Shown here piece after piece: positions 25,558-33,978 of a DNA stretch of 64,000 bases. The number at the start of each line of letters is the position of its first letter. The stretch's first letter is position 1. The DNA is from Bacteroides fragilis NCTC 9343. Its GTDB lineage: Bacteria; Bacteroidota; Bacteroidia; Bacteroidales; Bacteroidaceae. Position numbers and translations under genes: made by a program. The notes under the pieces were generated by a model. The model was not told the origin of the DNA. It saw only the letters and a program-made list of their open reading frames with translations, and made no database searches. The stretch covers positions 3,596,001 through 3,660,000 of the forward strand of contig NC_003228.3 in NCBI RefSeq assembly GCF_000025985.1. Direction: 5' to 3'.

Positions 25558-26898
25558 TTAACGAAACATGGAACGGAGTCTATTCCAGAAGCCCTCCGTT
25601 TTTTCCTCGTCCGCCTTATATTTTTCGATCATCTCGCTGGTTTCTTTCTTATATCTGTCCAGCGATGCCCCCATTTCGTCTAAGCTCGCTATACCTTCTA
25701 TTATCATCTCCACTTCGTCTTTGGCCGCCGGCTCAGTTCCGGTTTCGCCCTCTTCGTTTTCCAGCTTCCCGGCATCCGGCATTGTCTCCCCGGACATCGC
25801 GAACTTCGCCTCCGTCGCCGCCATCATCTCTTTCCACGCCCCGCTTTGAGCATAGTTTTCGTCTACCAGCGCTTTTATCTGGAGCTGCCGTATTTCCTGC
25901 GCTTCCTTCCGCGACACCACCTCCACGTCTCTACCAAAATATGTTCGGGCACACCTTTCAAATTCGCTCTCGATTTTCCTCCAAGCGCCCTTTTCGCCCA
26001 GTCTGCTTTTGAAGCTGTTTTCCGTGCTATTGTATTTATACATTTCCCTCTCCAGACGGGCGACCCTCGTAATCAGTTCCCGGCGCTGAGCCCGCAGTTC
26101 CATTTCACGGATATGCAAATTCCCCACCTCGTCCGACAGTTCCTGCAGGCTTTCATCCTCTCCGGTGTTTCCGGCCTCCCCCACGTTTGGGCACTTTTCC
26201 CATTTGAGAAGTCGTTTTTTGAGTCTCTCTACGCGCTTCTCGTTCTCTCGGTTTTTCTCTTTCAGCCGTTCGCACCGTTCAATGTAATATATCTCCTTGT
26301 CGCGCAGGTCACTGCACATCCGATTAGCGTCTTCATGGTTCTGCCTTGCTCTCAGCAGCGTATGCTCCATTTCCTTAAAAGAGTCGCGGCTTCGTTCAAG
26401 GTCGGTTTGGAGACGCTTGATAAGTTCGTCCGAGCTTTCGGGCAGCCTCCTGGTCACCTTCCTGTACGCTATGAGGTAGTCTTTTACAGACTCAAATCCC
26501 ATTTCCCGAGCTATCCGATACAGAGGGGCGGCTGTGAAGGCACTGTTGAACAGTTTTCGATCTTCGGTGTTCAGCTTGTCAATCATCACGCAGAGTAGTC
26601 GGTGCAGAACGGGGAGGAAACCATCCAGAAGACGCATCTTGAGTCCGGCATCTTCGTCTGCACGCAGTTCCGCCTCGATGCGCTGCTCAAACTTCGCGCA
26701 AAGTTGCTCGTAATTGGTTTTCAGGTGCGCCAACCGTTTTTCTTTCTCTACCAATTCGCACACGCTCCCGTCATCAATCAGCACCACGCTGCCCACAACG
26801 GAAGTGGTGATTTGGCTTTCACGTACCCACGCTATCACTCTCTCTACACTGATTCCATATTTATCAGATATACTTTTTACTGACTTCCAATCGGCCAT
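25558..26898 (-). CDS. Unidentified protein: N-terminal HTH plus coiled coil
   Basis: I do not recognise a family for these 446 residues. The N-terminus (MADWKSVKSISDKYGISVER, then VIAWVRE) looks like a MerR/excisionase-type winged HTH. Residues ~100-150 contain IAREMGFESVKDYLIAYRKV, a second helix-turn-helix-like stretch. From ~155 to ~290 the chain is a long charged coiled coil (LERSRDSFKEMEHTLLRARQ and on). The rest is acidic and helical, and it ends in a basic FWNRLRSMFR. There is no signal peptide or membrane helix, so it is probably cytoplasmic and may bind DNA, in the manner of KfrA-like proteins. It stands alone, convergent to tRNA-Ala. No integrase or duplicated tRNA end is seen near it. 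Confidence 0.7.
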   Translation of the reverse strand: MADWKSVKSISDKYGISVERVIAWVRESQITTSVVGSVVLIDDGSVCELVEKEKRLAHLKTNYEQLCAKFEQRIEAELRADEDAGLKMRLLDGFLPVLHRLLCVMIDKLNTEDRKLFNSAFTAAPLYRIAREMGFESVKDYLIAYRKVTRRLPESSDELIKRLQTDLERSRDSFKEMEHTLLRARQNHEDANRMCSDLRDKEIYYIERCERLKEKNRENEKRVERLKKRLLKWEKCPNVGEAGNTGEDESLQELSDEVGNLHIREMELRAQRRELITRVARLEREMYKYNSTENSFKSRLGEKGAWRKIESEFERCARTYFGRDVEVVSRKEAQEIRQLQIKALVDENYAQSGAWKEMMAATEAKFAMSGETMPDAGKLENEEGETGTEPAAKDEVEMIIEGIASLDEMGASLDRYKKETSEMIEKYKADEEKTEGFWNRLRSMFR

Positions 26899-27520
26899 AT
26901 CGATACAATTTAAGGTTTGCAGAAATCAGATGCAGAGTACGAAGCACTCGCAATTTACATAATAATAGTATTAACGGACGGTTCACCCAATCACCCTTCT
27001 GCACCCGCTAAATTAATCATTTATTACATAATAACGAATCATTTGTAAATAAAATAATCGCATAGTCCTATCTTTTAACATTCACACGAGGTCCGTACGG
27101 CTCAATGAAGGTATCCCCGACGTTTTCTCCAACGCTGAAAACATTTCATCAGCGCCTCCTAGCTGACTTCGGTGATGCGATAACGACGGACAGGACCGGC
27201 ATGCAGTTTATGATAGGAACAACTACAGTAACCCGTTATGATAAAAAAGAGATTCACTAGTGAAAGAAAGCACCCTCTTACACAAGAAGATGTACGTTAT
27301 CATAAAAGACAGACGAGCGATTACAACACCTACTGCATGAGGAAGAGAAAACATCTCTCCACCTCCGATTATCATATACAAATAAAGAAAGAGAAAGCCT
27401 AAAGATCGGCAAGAGGCAACCAACCGACACATTTTATTTCTTTCTATCCTCTTTGATTGCAATATTATTGTTACTTTTGCAGCAATTTAACGAAAATCGA
27501 ATAACAATAAATCGCAAGAT
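26899..27520. other. 622-bp gap upstream of pheS, no gene recognised
   Basis: No convincing coding frame is present; the best open frame (minus, 79 codons, 27223-27462) has no family features. Near its middle, CGCTGA and TCAGCG flank AAACATTTCA (27133-27154), a small hairpin, and CGTTATGATAAAA is nearly repeated as CGTTATCATAAAA at 27234 and 27295. The last 50 bp hold the pheS promoter. Confidence 0.5.
27452..27479 (+). promoter_or_regulatory. Promoter of pheS
   Basis: TACTTTTG at 27472-27479 matches the -7 consensus, 41 bp before the ATG. TTTG at 27452-27455 is a candidate -33 element, although the 16-nt spacer is short. Confidence 0.55.
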
Positions 27521-28540
27521 ATGATAGCTAAGATTAATCAACTTCTTGAAGAGGTGGGGGCCTTGAAAGCCGCCAATGCCGAAGAACTCGAAGTTCTGCG
27601 CATCAAATACCTCAGCAAGAAAGGAGCCATCAATGACTTGATGGCAGATTTCCGCAATGTGGCTGCCGAACAGAAAAAAGAAGTCGGCATGAAGCTCAAC
27701 GAGCTGAAAACAAAAGCACAAGAAAAAATCAACGCACTGAAAGAACAGTTCGACAACCAGGACAACGGACAGGACGATCTCGACCTGACCCGTTCGGCTT
27801 ATCCCGTGGAGCTGGGCACACGCCATCCGCTTTCCATTGTGCGCAACGAAATCATTGACATCTTTGCCCGTCTGGGATTCAACATTGCCGAAGGTCCGGA
27901 AATAGAAGATGACTGGCATGTGTTCTCCGCACTCAACTTTGCCGAAGACCATCCGGCACGAGACATGCAAGACACATTCTTCATCGAATCCCATCCCGAC
28001 GTACTACTGCGCACACACACCTCATCGGTACAGAGCCGTGTGATGGAGGTTTCGCAACCACCTATCCGTATCATCTGTCCGGGACGCGTTTACCGTAACG
28101 AAGCTATCAGCTATCGTGCACACTGTTTCTTCCACCAGGTAGAAGCGCTGTACGTAGACCGCAATGTATCTTTCACCGACCTGAAACAAGTGTTGCTACT
28201 CTTCGCCAAAGAGATGTTCGGTGCCGATACGAAGATTCGCCTGCGTCCGTCGTACTTCCCGTTCACAGAACCCAGCGCCGAAATGGATATCAGCTGTAAC
28301 ATCTGCGGCGGAAAAGGCTGCCCCTTCTGCAAACACACCGGCTGGGTCGAAATCTTGGGTTGCGGAATGGTAGACCCGAACGTACTTGATGCCAACGGAA
28401 TAGACAGCAAAGTGTATAGCGGATATGCTCTGGGTATGGGTATCGAACGCATCACAAACCTGAAATATCAGGTGAAAGACCTCCGCATGTTCTCCGAAAA
28501 CGATACACGTTTCCTGAAGGAGTTCGAAGCGGCCTATTAA
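27521..28540 (+). CDS. pheS: Phenylalanyl-tRNA synthetase alpha subunit
   Basis: The 339-residue subunit charges tRNA-Phe together with PheT. The N-terminal coiled coil (about 1-85) is followed by the class II catalytic core, with motif 2 in GRVYRNEAISYRAHCFFHQ and motif 3 in GYALGMGIERITNLKY. A Cys-rich stretch CNICGGKGCPFC (about residues 263-274) is an insertion seen in many bacterial PheS proteins and may bind a metal. The pheT gene is not adjacent, so the subunits are encoded apart. Confidence 0.97.
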   Translation: MIAKINQLLEEVGALKAANAEELEVLRIKYLSKKGAINDLMADFRNVAAEQKKEVGMKLNELKTKAQEKINALKEQFDNQDNGQDDLDLTRSAYPVELGTRHPLSIVRNEIIDIFARLGFNIAEGPEIEDDWHVFSALNFAEDHPARDMQDTFFIESHPDVLLRTHTSSVQSRVMEVSQPPIRIICPGRVYRNEAISYRAHCFFHQVEALYVDRNVSFTDLKQVLLLFAKEMFGADTKIRLRPSYFPFTEPSAEMDISCNICGGKGCPFCKHTGWVEILGCGMVDPNVLDANGIDSKVYSGYALGMGIERITNLKYQVKDLRMFSENDTRFLKEFEAAY

Positions 28541-28549
28541 ATTTTACTG

Positions 28550-28630
28550 CCGCAGACATGAACACAGAGTCTCACAGGGTTTTCTTAAAATTAAAAGAGG
28601 CTCTCTGTGAGACTTTGTGTTACTCTGCGG
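28550..28630. repeat. Long-armed inverted repeat between pheS and the MFS gene
   Basis: CCGCAGACATGAACACAGAG (from 28550) faces CTCTGTGAGACTTTGTGTTA...CTCTGCGG (to 28630). It belongs to the same broad family as the repeats at 44465 and 633 and probably ends pheS transcripts. Confidence 0.6.
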
Positions 28631-28651
28631 TCCAATCAAAACCACCATACT

Positions 28652-29848
28652 ATGTCCAAAGATAGGCTTGTCACCCCCAGCTATGTTCTGATACTGGCAG
28701 CAAACTTCCTTTTATACTTTGCCTTCTATCTGATTCTGCCTGTATTGCCTTTCTATCTGACTGAAATTTTCCAAACCGGAAATGCAGCCGTAGGGGTCAT
28801 TTTATCCTGCTACACCGTAGCTTCACTCTGTATCCGCCCCTTCTCGGGCTATCTGCTGGACACGCTGGCACGCAAGCCACTCTACCTGATCGCCTACTTC
28901 CTGTTCATCACCGTCTTTGCCGGATACATCCTTGCCGGGGTGCTGTCACTGTTCATCATGCTCCGGGTGGTGCATGGACTGGCTTTCGGAATGGTGACCG
29001 TAGCGGGTAATACCATCGTAATCGACATCACTCCTTCTTCCCGCCGCGGAGAAGCGGTAGGCTACTACGGACTGATGAACAACACGGCCATGAGCTTCGG
29101 ACCGATGATCGGACTTTTTATGCACGACACCTGTTCGTTCGAGACCATCTTCCTGTGTTCACTCCTCTCCGGTACAGTGGGGTTTGCGGCTGCCTGCCTG
29201 GTAAAGACACCTGTTAAGGAACCGGTAAAACGTGAACCGATTTCACTGGACCGGTTCGTATTAATTAAAGGTATACCTGCGGGAGTGGCATTGCTCCTAC
29301 TCTCCATTCCCTACGGCATGACGAGTACTTATATAGCCATGTATGCCAAGGAGATCGGGATCACACTCAGCTCCGGGCTGTTCTTCACCTTTATGGCAGT
29401 GGGCATGGCTGTCTCACGCATGTTTTCCGGACGTCAGGTGGACAAAGGACGTATCACACAAGTCATCACCCTGGGACTCTATCTGGTGTGTGCCTGCTTT
29501 TTCACACTGGCAGCCTGCGGCAAATTGATGTCGCTGAGTCCCGAACTGACAGATGTGCTTTTCTTTATGGTGGCTCTGTTGCTGGGAGTCGGATTCGGCA
29601 CCATGTTTCCGGCCTTCAATACCCTGTTTGTCAACCTGGCCCCTAATAGCCAACGCGGCACGGCCACTTCCACCTACCTGACTTCATGGGATGTAGGCAT
29701 CGGCATCGGCCTGATACTGGGCGGATATATCGCCCAACTGACTTCGTTCGACATGGCTTACTTCTTCGGAGCTTGCCTGACGGTGGTTTCCACCTTTTAT
29801 TTCAACCTGAAAGTCGCACCCCATTATCATAAGAACAAACTAAGATGA
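28652..29848 (+). CDS. MFS transporter
   Basis: A 398-residue polytopic protein with about 12 membrane helices. Major facilitator marks are GYLLDTLARKPLY (loop 2-3) and RVVHGLAFGMVTVAGNTIVI (helix 4). The start at 28652 (MSKDRLVTPS) is preferred to the upstream in-frame codon, since the 15 extra codons fall in an intergenic inverted repeat. It overlaps nth by 4 bases (ATGA), so the two are co-translated. It resembles drug or small-molecule exporters, but its substrate is unknown. Confidence 0.9.
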   Translation: MSKDRLVTPSYVLILAANFLLYFAFYLILPVLPFYLTEIFQTGNAAVGVILSCYTVASLCIRPFSGYLLDTLARKPLYLIAYFLFITVFAGYILAGVLSLFIMLRVVHGLAFGMVTVAGNTIVIDITPSSRRGEAVGYYGLMNNTAMSFGPMIGLFMHDTCSFETIFLCSLLSGTVGFAAACLVKTPVKEPVKREPISLDRFVLIKGIPAGVALLLLSIPYGMTSTYIAMYAKEIGITLSSGLFFTFMAVGMAVSRMFSGRQVDKGRITQVITLGLYLVCACFFTLAACGKLMSLSPELTDVLFFMVALLLGVGFGTMFPAFNTLFVNLAPNSQRGTATSTYLTSWDVGIGIGLILGGYIAQLTSFDMAYFFGACLTVVSTFYFNLKVAPHYHKNKLR

Positions 29849-30522
29849 CAAAGAAAGAACGTTATGAAAAAGTAATCGCCTGGTTTCAGGAAAATGTGCC
29901 CGTGGCCGAAACGGAACTGCATTACAACAACCCGTACGAACTGCTGATCGCCGTTATCCTCTCCGCACAGTGTACAGACAAGCGGGTGAACATGATCACC
30001 CCTAGAATTTATCAGGATTTCCCCACACCGGAAGCACTGGCTGCTACCACACCGGAGGTGATATTCGAGTACATACGCAGCGTATCTTACCCCAATAACA
30101 AGTCGAAACATCTGGTGGGCATGGCACGCATGCTGGTGAACGACTTCAACAGCGAAGTACCCGATACTCTTGAAGAACTGATCAAGTTACCCGGTGTAGG
30201 GCGCAAAACGGCCAATGTCATTCAGTCCGTCGTGTTCAACAAAGCTGCCATGGCGGTAGACACTCACGTCTTCCGCGTGAGTCACCGCATCGGACTGGTA
30301 AGTAATTCCTGCACCACCCCGTTCAGTGTAGAAAAAGAACTGATGAAGAACATCCCCGACGAGCTGATTCCCATCGCTCACCACTGGCTGATCCTGCACG
30401 GACGTTACGTCTGTCAGGCCCGCACTCCCAAATGTGAAACCTGTGGTTTACAATTGATGTGTAAATATTACTGTGAGAAGTATAAAGTTAGCAAAGACAC
30501 ACCGAAGAGGAAGAATAAATAA
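29845..30522 (+). CDS. nth: Endonuclease III
   Basis: The 225-residue base-excision repair glycosylase/AP lyase removes oxidised pyrimidines. The helix-hairpin-helix LPGVGRKTANVI carries the catalytic Lys121, and Asp139 lies in VDTHVFRVSHRIGL. The [4Fe-4S] cluster ligands are spaced C-x6-C-x2-C-x5-C at the C-terminus (CQARTPKCETCGLQLMC). Both residue positions match E. coli Nth closely. Confidence 0.97.
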   Translation: MTKKERYEKVIAWFQENVPVAETELHYNNPYELLIAVILSAQCTDKRVNMITPRIYQDFPTPEALAATTPEVIFEYIRSVSYPNNKSKHLVGMARMLVNDFNSEVPDTLEELIKLPGVGRKTANVIQSVVFNKAAMAVDTHVFRVSHRIGLVSNSCTTPFSVEKELMKNIPDELIPIAHHWLILHGRYVCQARTPKCETCGLQLMCKYYCEKYKVSKDTPKRKNK

Positions 30523-30553
30523 CGATTTCATAGCAAAAAAGAGAAATTAATAC

Positions 30554-30561
30554 TAACTTTG
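30554..30561 (+). promoter_or_regulatory. -7 element of pgk
   Basis: TAACTTTG matches TAnnTTTG, 50 bp upstream of the pgk ATG. The -33 element is not clear. Confidence 0.5.
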
Positions 30562-30611
30562 CGGTCATCATAAAAGAAACTAACACTTTTAAAGTAAATA
30601 AATAAAGTATT

Positions 30612-31871
30612 ATGCAGACAATTGACAATTTCAATTTTGCCGGTAAAAAGGCATTCGTTCGCGTGGACTTCAATGTACCCTTGGACGAAAACTTCAACAT
30701 TACAGACGACACTCGTATCCGTGCTGCACTTCCTACCCTGAAGAAGATTCTGGCAGACGGTGGTAGCATCATCATCGGTTCTCACCTGGGCCGTCCGAAA
30801 GGCGTTGCTGACAAATTCTCTCTGAAACACATTGTTAAGCATGTATCAGAGTTACTGGGCGTTGAAGTTCAGTTTGCCAACGACTGTATGGGCGAAGAAG
30901 CTGCTGTAAAAGCCGCTGCTCTGCAACCGGGCGAAGTGCTGTTGCTTGAAAACCTTCGCTTCTACGCTGAAGAAGAAGGCAAACCAAGAGGATTGGCTGA
31001 AGACGCAACCGACGAAGAAAAAGCCGCAGCCAAGAAAGCCGTAAAAGAGAGCCAGAAAGAATTTACCAAGAAATTGGCTTCGTATGCAGACTGCTACGTA
31101 AACGACGCATTCGGTACAGCTCACCGTGCTCATGCTTCTACAGCACTGATCGCTAAATACTTCGACACCAACAATAAGATGTTTGGCTACCTGATGGAAA
31201 AAGAAGTGAAAGCCGTTGATAAGATATTGAACGACATCAAGCGTCCGTTTACTGCCATCATGGGTGGATCAAAAGTATCTTCTAAGATCGAAATCATCGA
31301 AAACCTGCTGAACAAGGTAGACAACCTGATCATCACAGGCGGTATGACTTACACTTTCACCAAAGCAATGGGTGGACAGATCGGTCTGTCTATCTGCGAA
31401 GATGACAAACTGGATCTGGCTCGCGAACTGATGCAGAAAGCCAAAGACAAAGGTGTAAATCTGGTATTAGCTGTTGACGCTAAGATTGCTGACGCTTTCT
31501 CTAACGATGCCAATACTAAATTCTGCCCGGTTAACGAAATTCCTGACGGATGGGAAGGTCTTGACATCGGTCCGAAATCTGAAGAGATCTTTGCCGAAGT
31601 GATCAAGAATTCTAAGACAATTCTTTGGAATGGTCCGACAGGTGTATTCGAATTCGAAAACTTCACTCACGGCTCTCGTTCAGTAGGCGAAGCTATCGTT
31701 GAAGCTACTAAGAACGGCGCTTTCTCACTCGTTGGCGGTGGCGACTCTGTAGCTTGTGTCAACAAGTTCGGTCTGGCAAATGGTGTATCTTATGTTTCTA
31801 CAGGCGGTGGAGCACTGCTCGAAGCAATCGAAGGAAAAGTTCTTCCGGGTATTGCCGCTATCCAGGAATAA
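30612..31871 (+). CDS. pgk: Phosphoglycerate kinase
   Basis: The 419-residue glycolytic enzyme makes ATP from 1,3-bisphosphoglycerate. It contains [22 protein letters not shown], the hinge and nucleotide region [20 protein letters not shown] (about 216-235), and [20 protein letters not shown] at the C-terminus. Codon use is strongly biased, as in highly expressed genes. A terminator-like hairpin follows 28 bp after the stop. Confidence 0.98.
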   Translation: MQTIDNFNFAGKKAFVRVDFNVPLDENFNITDDTRIRAALPTLKKILADGGSIIIGSHLGRPKGVADKFSLKHIVKHVSELLGVEVQFANDCMGEEAAVKAAALQPGEVLLLENLRFYAEEEGKPRGLAEDATDEEKAAAKKAVKESQKEFTKKLASYADCYVNDAFGTAHRAHASTALIAKYFDTNNKMFGYLMEKEVKAVDKILNDIKRPFTAIMGGSKVSSKIEIIENLLNKVDNLIITGGMTYTFTKAMGGQIGLSICEDDKLDLARELMQKAKDKGVNLVLAVDAKIADAFSNDANTKFCPVNEIPDGWEGLDIGPKSEEIFAEVIKNSKTILWNGPTGVFEFENFTHGSRSVGEAIVEATKNGAFSLVGGGDSVACVNKFGLANGVSYVSTGGGALLEAIEGKVLPGIAAIQE

Positions 31872-31878
31872 GACTGAA

Positions 31879-32901
31879 GTGAATCACTATAAGACAGAAA
31901 AGGCAACCCCGCTCGGAGTTGCCTTTTTTAAAAGCCGGAAATGGGGAGAGAGCCTCCTTTTCAGTATCCTGTTCCTTTTCTTTCTATCAGCCTGCACAGG
32001 AAAGAAAGAGAAGCATTCCGCTTTGCCGGAACTGCAAACTCTGACTTTCGGACTGATGCCTTCTTTCGATGGACTGCCTTCTCTGGTTGCTGTCCGTCAG
32101 GGTATTTATGACTCGCTGGATATCAAAATCGATTTCATTACTTATGCTTCGGCAACTGACCGCGATGCCGCTTTTTTATCGGGGAAACTGGATGGTATGC
32201 TCACCGACTACCCAGGTGCAACTCTGTTGCAGGCAAAAGGAAGCCGCTTACGTCTGGTTATGGAAACCGATGGCAGCCTCAGTCTGATAGCAAGTAAAAA
32301 AAGCAATGTTAGGAATCCGGACGACTTGAAAGGGAAGAATATTTCTGTCTCCGGCAATACCTTTGTAGAATATGCCACAGACGAAGTAATGAAACGGGCC
32401 TGCCTGCACCCCGGAGAAGTGAACAAACCTGAAATAAACAATATCCCCTTGAGGCTGATGATGTTGGAGGATGGACAGATCTCCGCATCTTTCTTACCCG
32501 GACCGGCAACGGCAATTGCCCTGAACGATGGGCATACAGCATTACTGAACACAAGACAAATGGGACTGCGTTGCACCGGAATTGTTTTCTCAGAAAAAGC
32601 CATCACGGAAAAAGACGAAGAGATCAGGCGGTTTATCACCGGCTACAATCTCGGCGTGAAATACTTGCAAACCCGTCCTCAAAACGAATGGACGGAAATT
32701 TTAGTAAAAGAATTCGGACTGCAGGAAAAGGCGGCCATGCAGATAGACTTGCCGGACTATCGGCCTGCTACCCGTCCGTCTTACCACGACATAGAAAAAA
32801 TCATTGCCTGGCTGAAGAGTAAAGGGGCAATCCCCGACTATTATCCGGGAGAAAATTTAGTGGATACCACCTTCATTCCCGGCACACTCAAACCACAATA
32901 A
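31879..32901 (+). CDS. NMT1/THI5-like solute-binding lipoprotein (start uncertain)
   Basis: The protein resembles ABC-type substrate-binding proteins of the NMT1/ThiY/SsuA group: LTFGLMPSFDGLPSLVAVRQ, then FLSGKLDGMLTDYPGATLLQ and FVEYATDEVMKRA. A lipoprotein signal (SILFLFFLSAC) is clear. No ATG lies close upstream of it; the nearest in-frame start is GTG at 31879, 7 bp after the pgk stop, giving 340 residues and an unusually long n-region. That start places the pgk terminator-like hairpin inside the first codons. No permease or ATPase gene is adjacent; instead an outer-membrane porin follows 16 bp later. The ligand is unknown. Confidence 0.75.
   Translation: MNHYKTEKATPLGVAFFKSRKWGESLLFSILFLFFLSACTGKKEKHSALPELQTLTFGLMPSFDGLPSLVAVRQGIYDSLDIKIDFITYASATDRDAAFLSGKLDGMLTDYPGATLLQAKGSRLRLVMETDGSLSLIASKKSNVRNPDDLKGKNISVSGNTFVEYATDEVMKRACLHPGEVNKPEINNIPLRLMMLEDGQISASFLPGPATAIALNDGHTALLNTRQMGLRCTGIVFSEKAITEKDEEIRRFITGYNLGVKYLQTRPQNEWTEILVKEFGLQEKAAMQIDLPDYRPATRPSYHDIEKIIAWLKSKGAIPDYYPGENLVDTTFIPGTLKPQ
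31900..31929 (+). terminator. Terminator-like hairpin after pgk
   Basis: AAGGCAAC (31900-31907) pairs with GTTGCCTT (31918-31925), followed by T residues to 31929. It is a strong intrinsic terminator by shape, yet the downstream reading frame runs through it. Confidence 0.75.
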
Positions 32902-32917
32902 ATACAACAAAGTAAAG

Positions 32918-33955
32918 ATGAAAAACACATTCCTGTTAACATTCGCACTGATACTCCTGGCAGGCAGCCCCCTGAAAGCGCAGGAGAAAGAAGAGGCTGC
33001 TACACTGAATAAAGTGGTCAACACACTGAAAGAGCGAATCACTCTGGCCGGATACGCGCAGTTGGGATATACCTATGACGATGCAGCAAAAAAAATGAAT
33101 ACGTTCGACATCAAACGAATCATTTTCATGGCTCACGGAAAGATCACGGACCGCTGGACCTGTGATTTTATGTACGACTTTTACAACGGCGGCATGATGC
33201 TCGAAGTTTACACCGATTACCGGATTCTACCCGGGCTGAAAGTGCGTATCGGCGAATTTAAGGTTCCTTATACCATCGAAAATGAATTGTCGCCCACTAC
33301 CGTAGAACTGATCAACTGCTATTCTCAGTCAGTCTGCTATCTGGCAGGGGTGAGCGGCAGTGATGTCGCCTGTGGCATGACATCGGGACGCGACATCGGG
33401 GCCATGGTTCATGGAGGCCTGCTGAATGATCTGCTATGCTACAAACTAGCCATAATGAATGGACAAGGACTTAACATCAAGGATAAAAACAATCAAAAAG
33501 ATATCATCGGCAACCTGATGGTGAATCCCCTGAAATGGCTGTCGGTGGGTGGTTCGTTTATCAAAGGGACCGGACACGCCATTGCCGACTCCGAAATAAC
33601 CGACATCCGGGCAGGAGAAAACTATACCAAAAATCGCTGGAGCATAGGAGGCGTCATCACGACAACACCGTTCAGCCTCCGTTCCGAATATCTGGCCGGA
33701 AAGGATGGAGGCGTGAAGAGTGATGGTTTTTATGCCACCGGATGCTACCGGATGCTACGCAATTTCGACCTTGTGGCTTCGTATGACTATTTCAATGCAA
33801 ACAAAGCCGTCAGTAGGAAACAGACCAATTATATAGCCGGACTGCAATATTGGTTCTATCCCAAGTGCAGGCTGCAAGCACAATACACTTTCTGCGACCG
33901 GAATAAAGGCAAAGACAGCAATCTGTTTCAGGCGCAGGTACAGGTAAGATTCTGA
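32918..33955 (+). CDS. Porin O/P-type outer-membrane protein
   Basis: A 345-residue protein with signal peptide (LLTFALILLAGSPLKAQ) and many amphipathic beta strands ending in a terminal Phe (QVQVRF). It fits the phosphate-selective porin O/P group: LPGLKVRIGEFKVPYTIENE and RDIGAMVHGGLL. A coiled, helical segment after the signal peptide (LNKVVNTLKERI) may form a short trimerisation helix. It is 16 bp behind the solute-binding lipoprotein gene, and the two probably serve uptake of one solute. Confidence 0.85.
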   Translation: MKNTFLLTFALILLAGSPLKAQEKEEAATLNKVVNTLKERITLAGYAQLGYTYDDAAKKMNTFDIKRIIFMAHGKITDRWTCDFMYDFYNGGMMLEVYTDYRILPGLKVRIGEFKVPYTIENELSPTTVELINCYSQSVCYLAGVSGSDVACGMTSGRDIGAMVHGGLLNDLLCYKLAIMNGQGLNIKDKNNQKDIIGNLMVNPLKWLSVGGSFIKGTGHAIADSEITDIRAGENYTKNRWSIGGVITTTPFSLRSEYLAGKDGGVKSDGFYATGCYRMLRNFDLVASYDYFNANKAVSRKQTNYIAGLQYWFYPKCRLQAQYTFCDRNKGKDSNLFQAQVQVRF

Positions 33956-33978
33956 AATAATCATAATAACAATAACCA

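Noticed and set aside
25322..26898. Integrative element inserted at tRNA-Ala
   Set aside because: No integrase, no duplicated tRNA 3' end and no other mobile genes are visible; only the orphan coiled-coil gene is adjacent.
27223..27462. 79-codon minus frame in the pheS gap
   Set aside because: No family features; the pheS promoter lies just beyond it, and no ribosome site or neighbour supports it.
31756..31878. Longer N-terminus of the solute-binding lipoprotein
   Set aside because: The stretch lies inside the pgk coding region in another frame and would not give a usable signal peptide.
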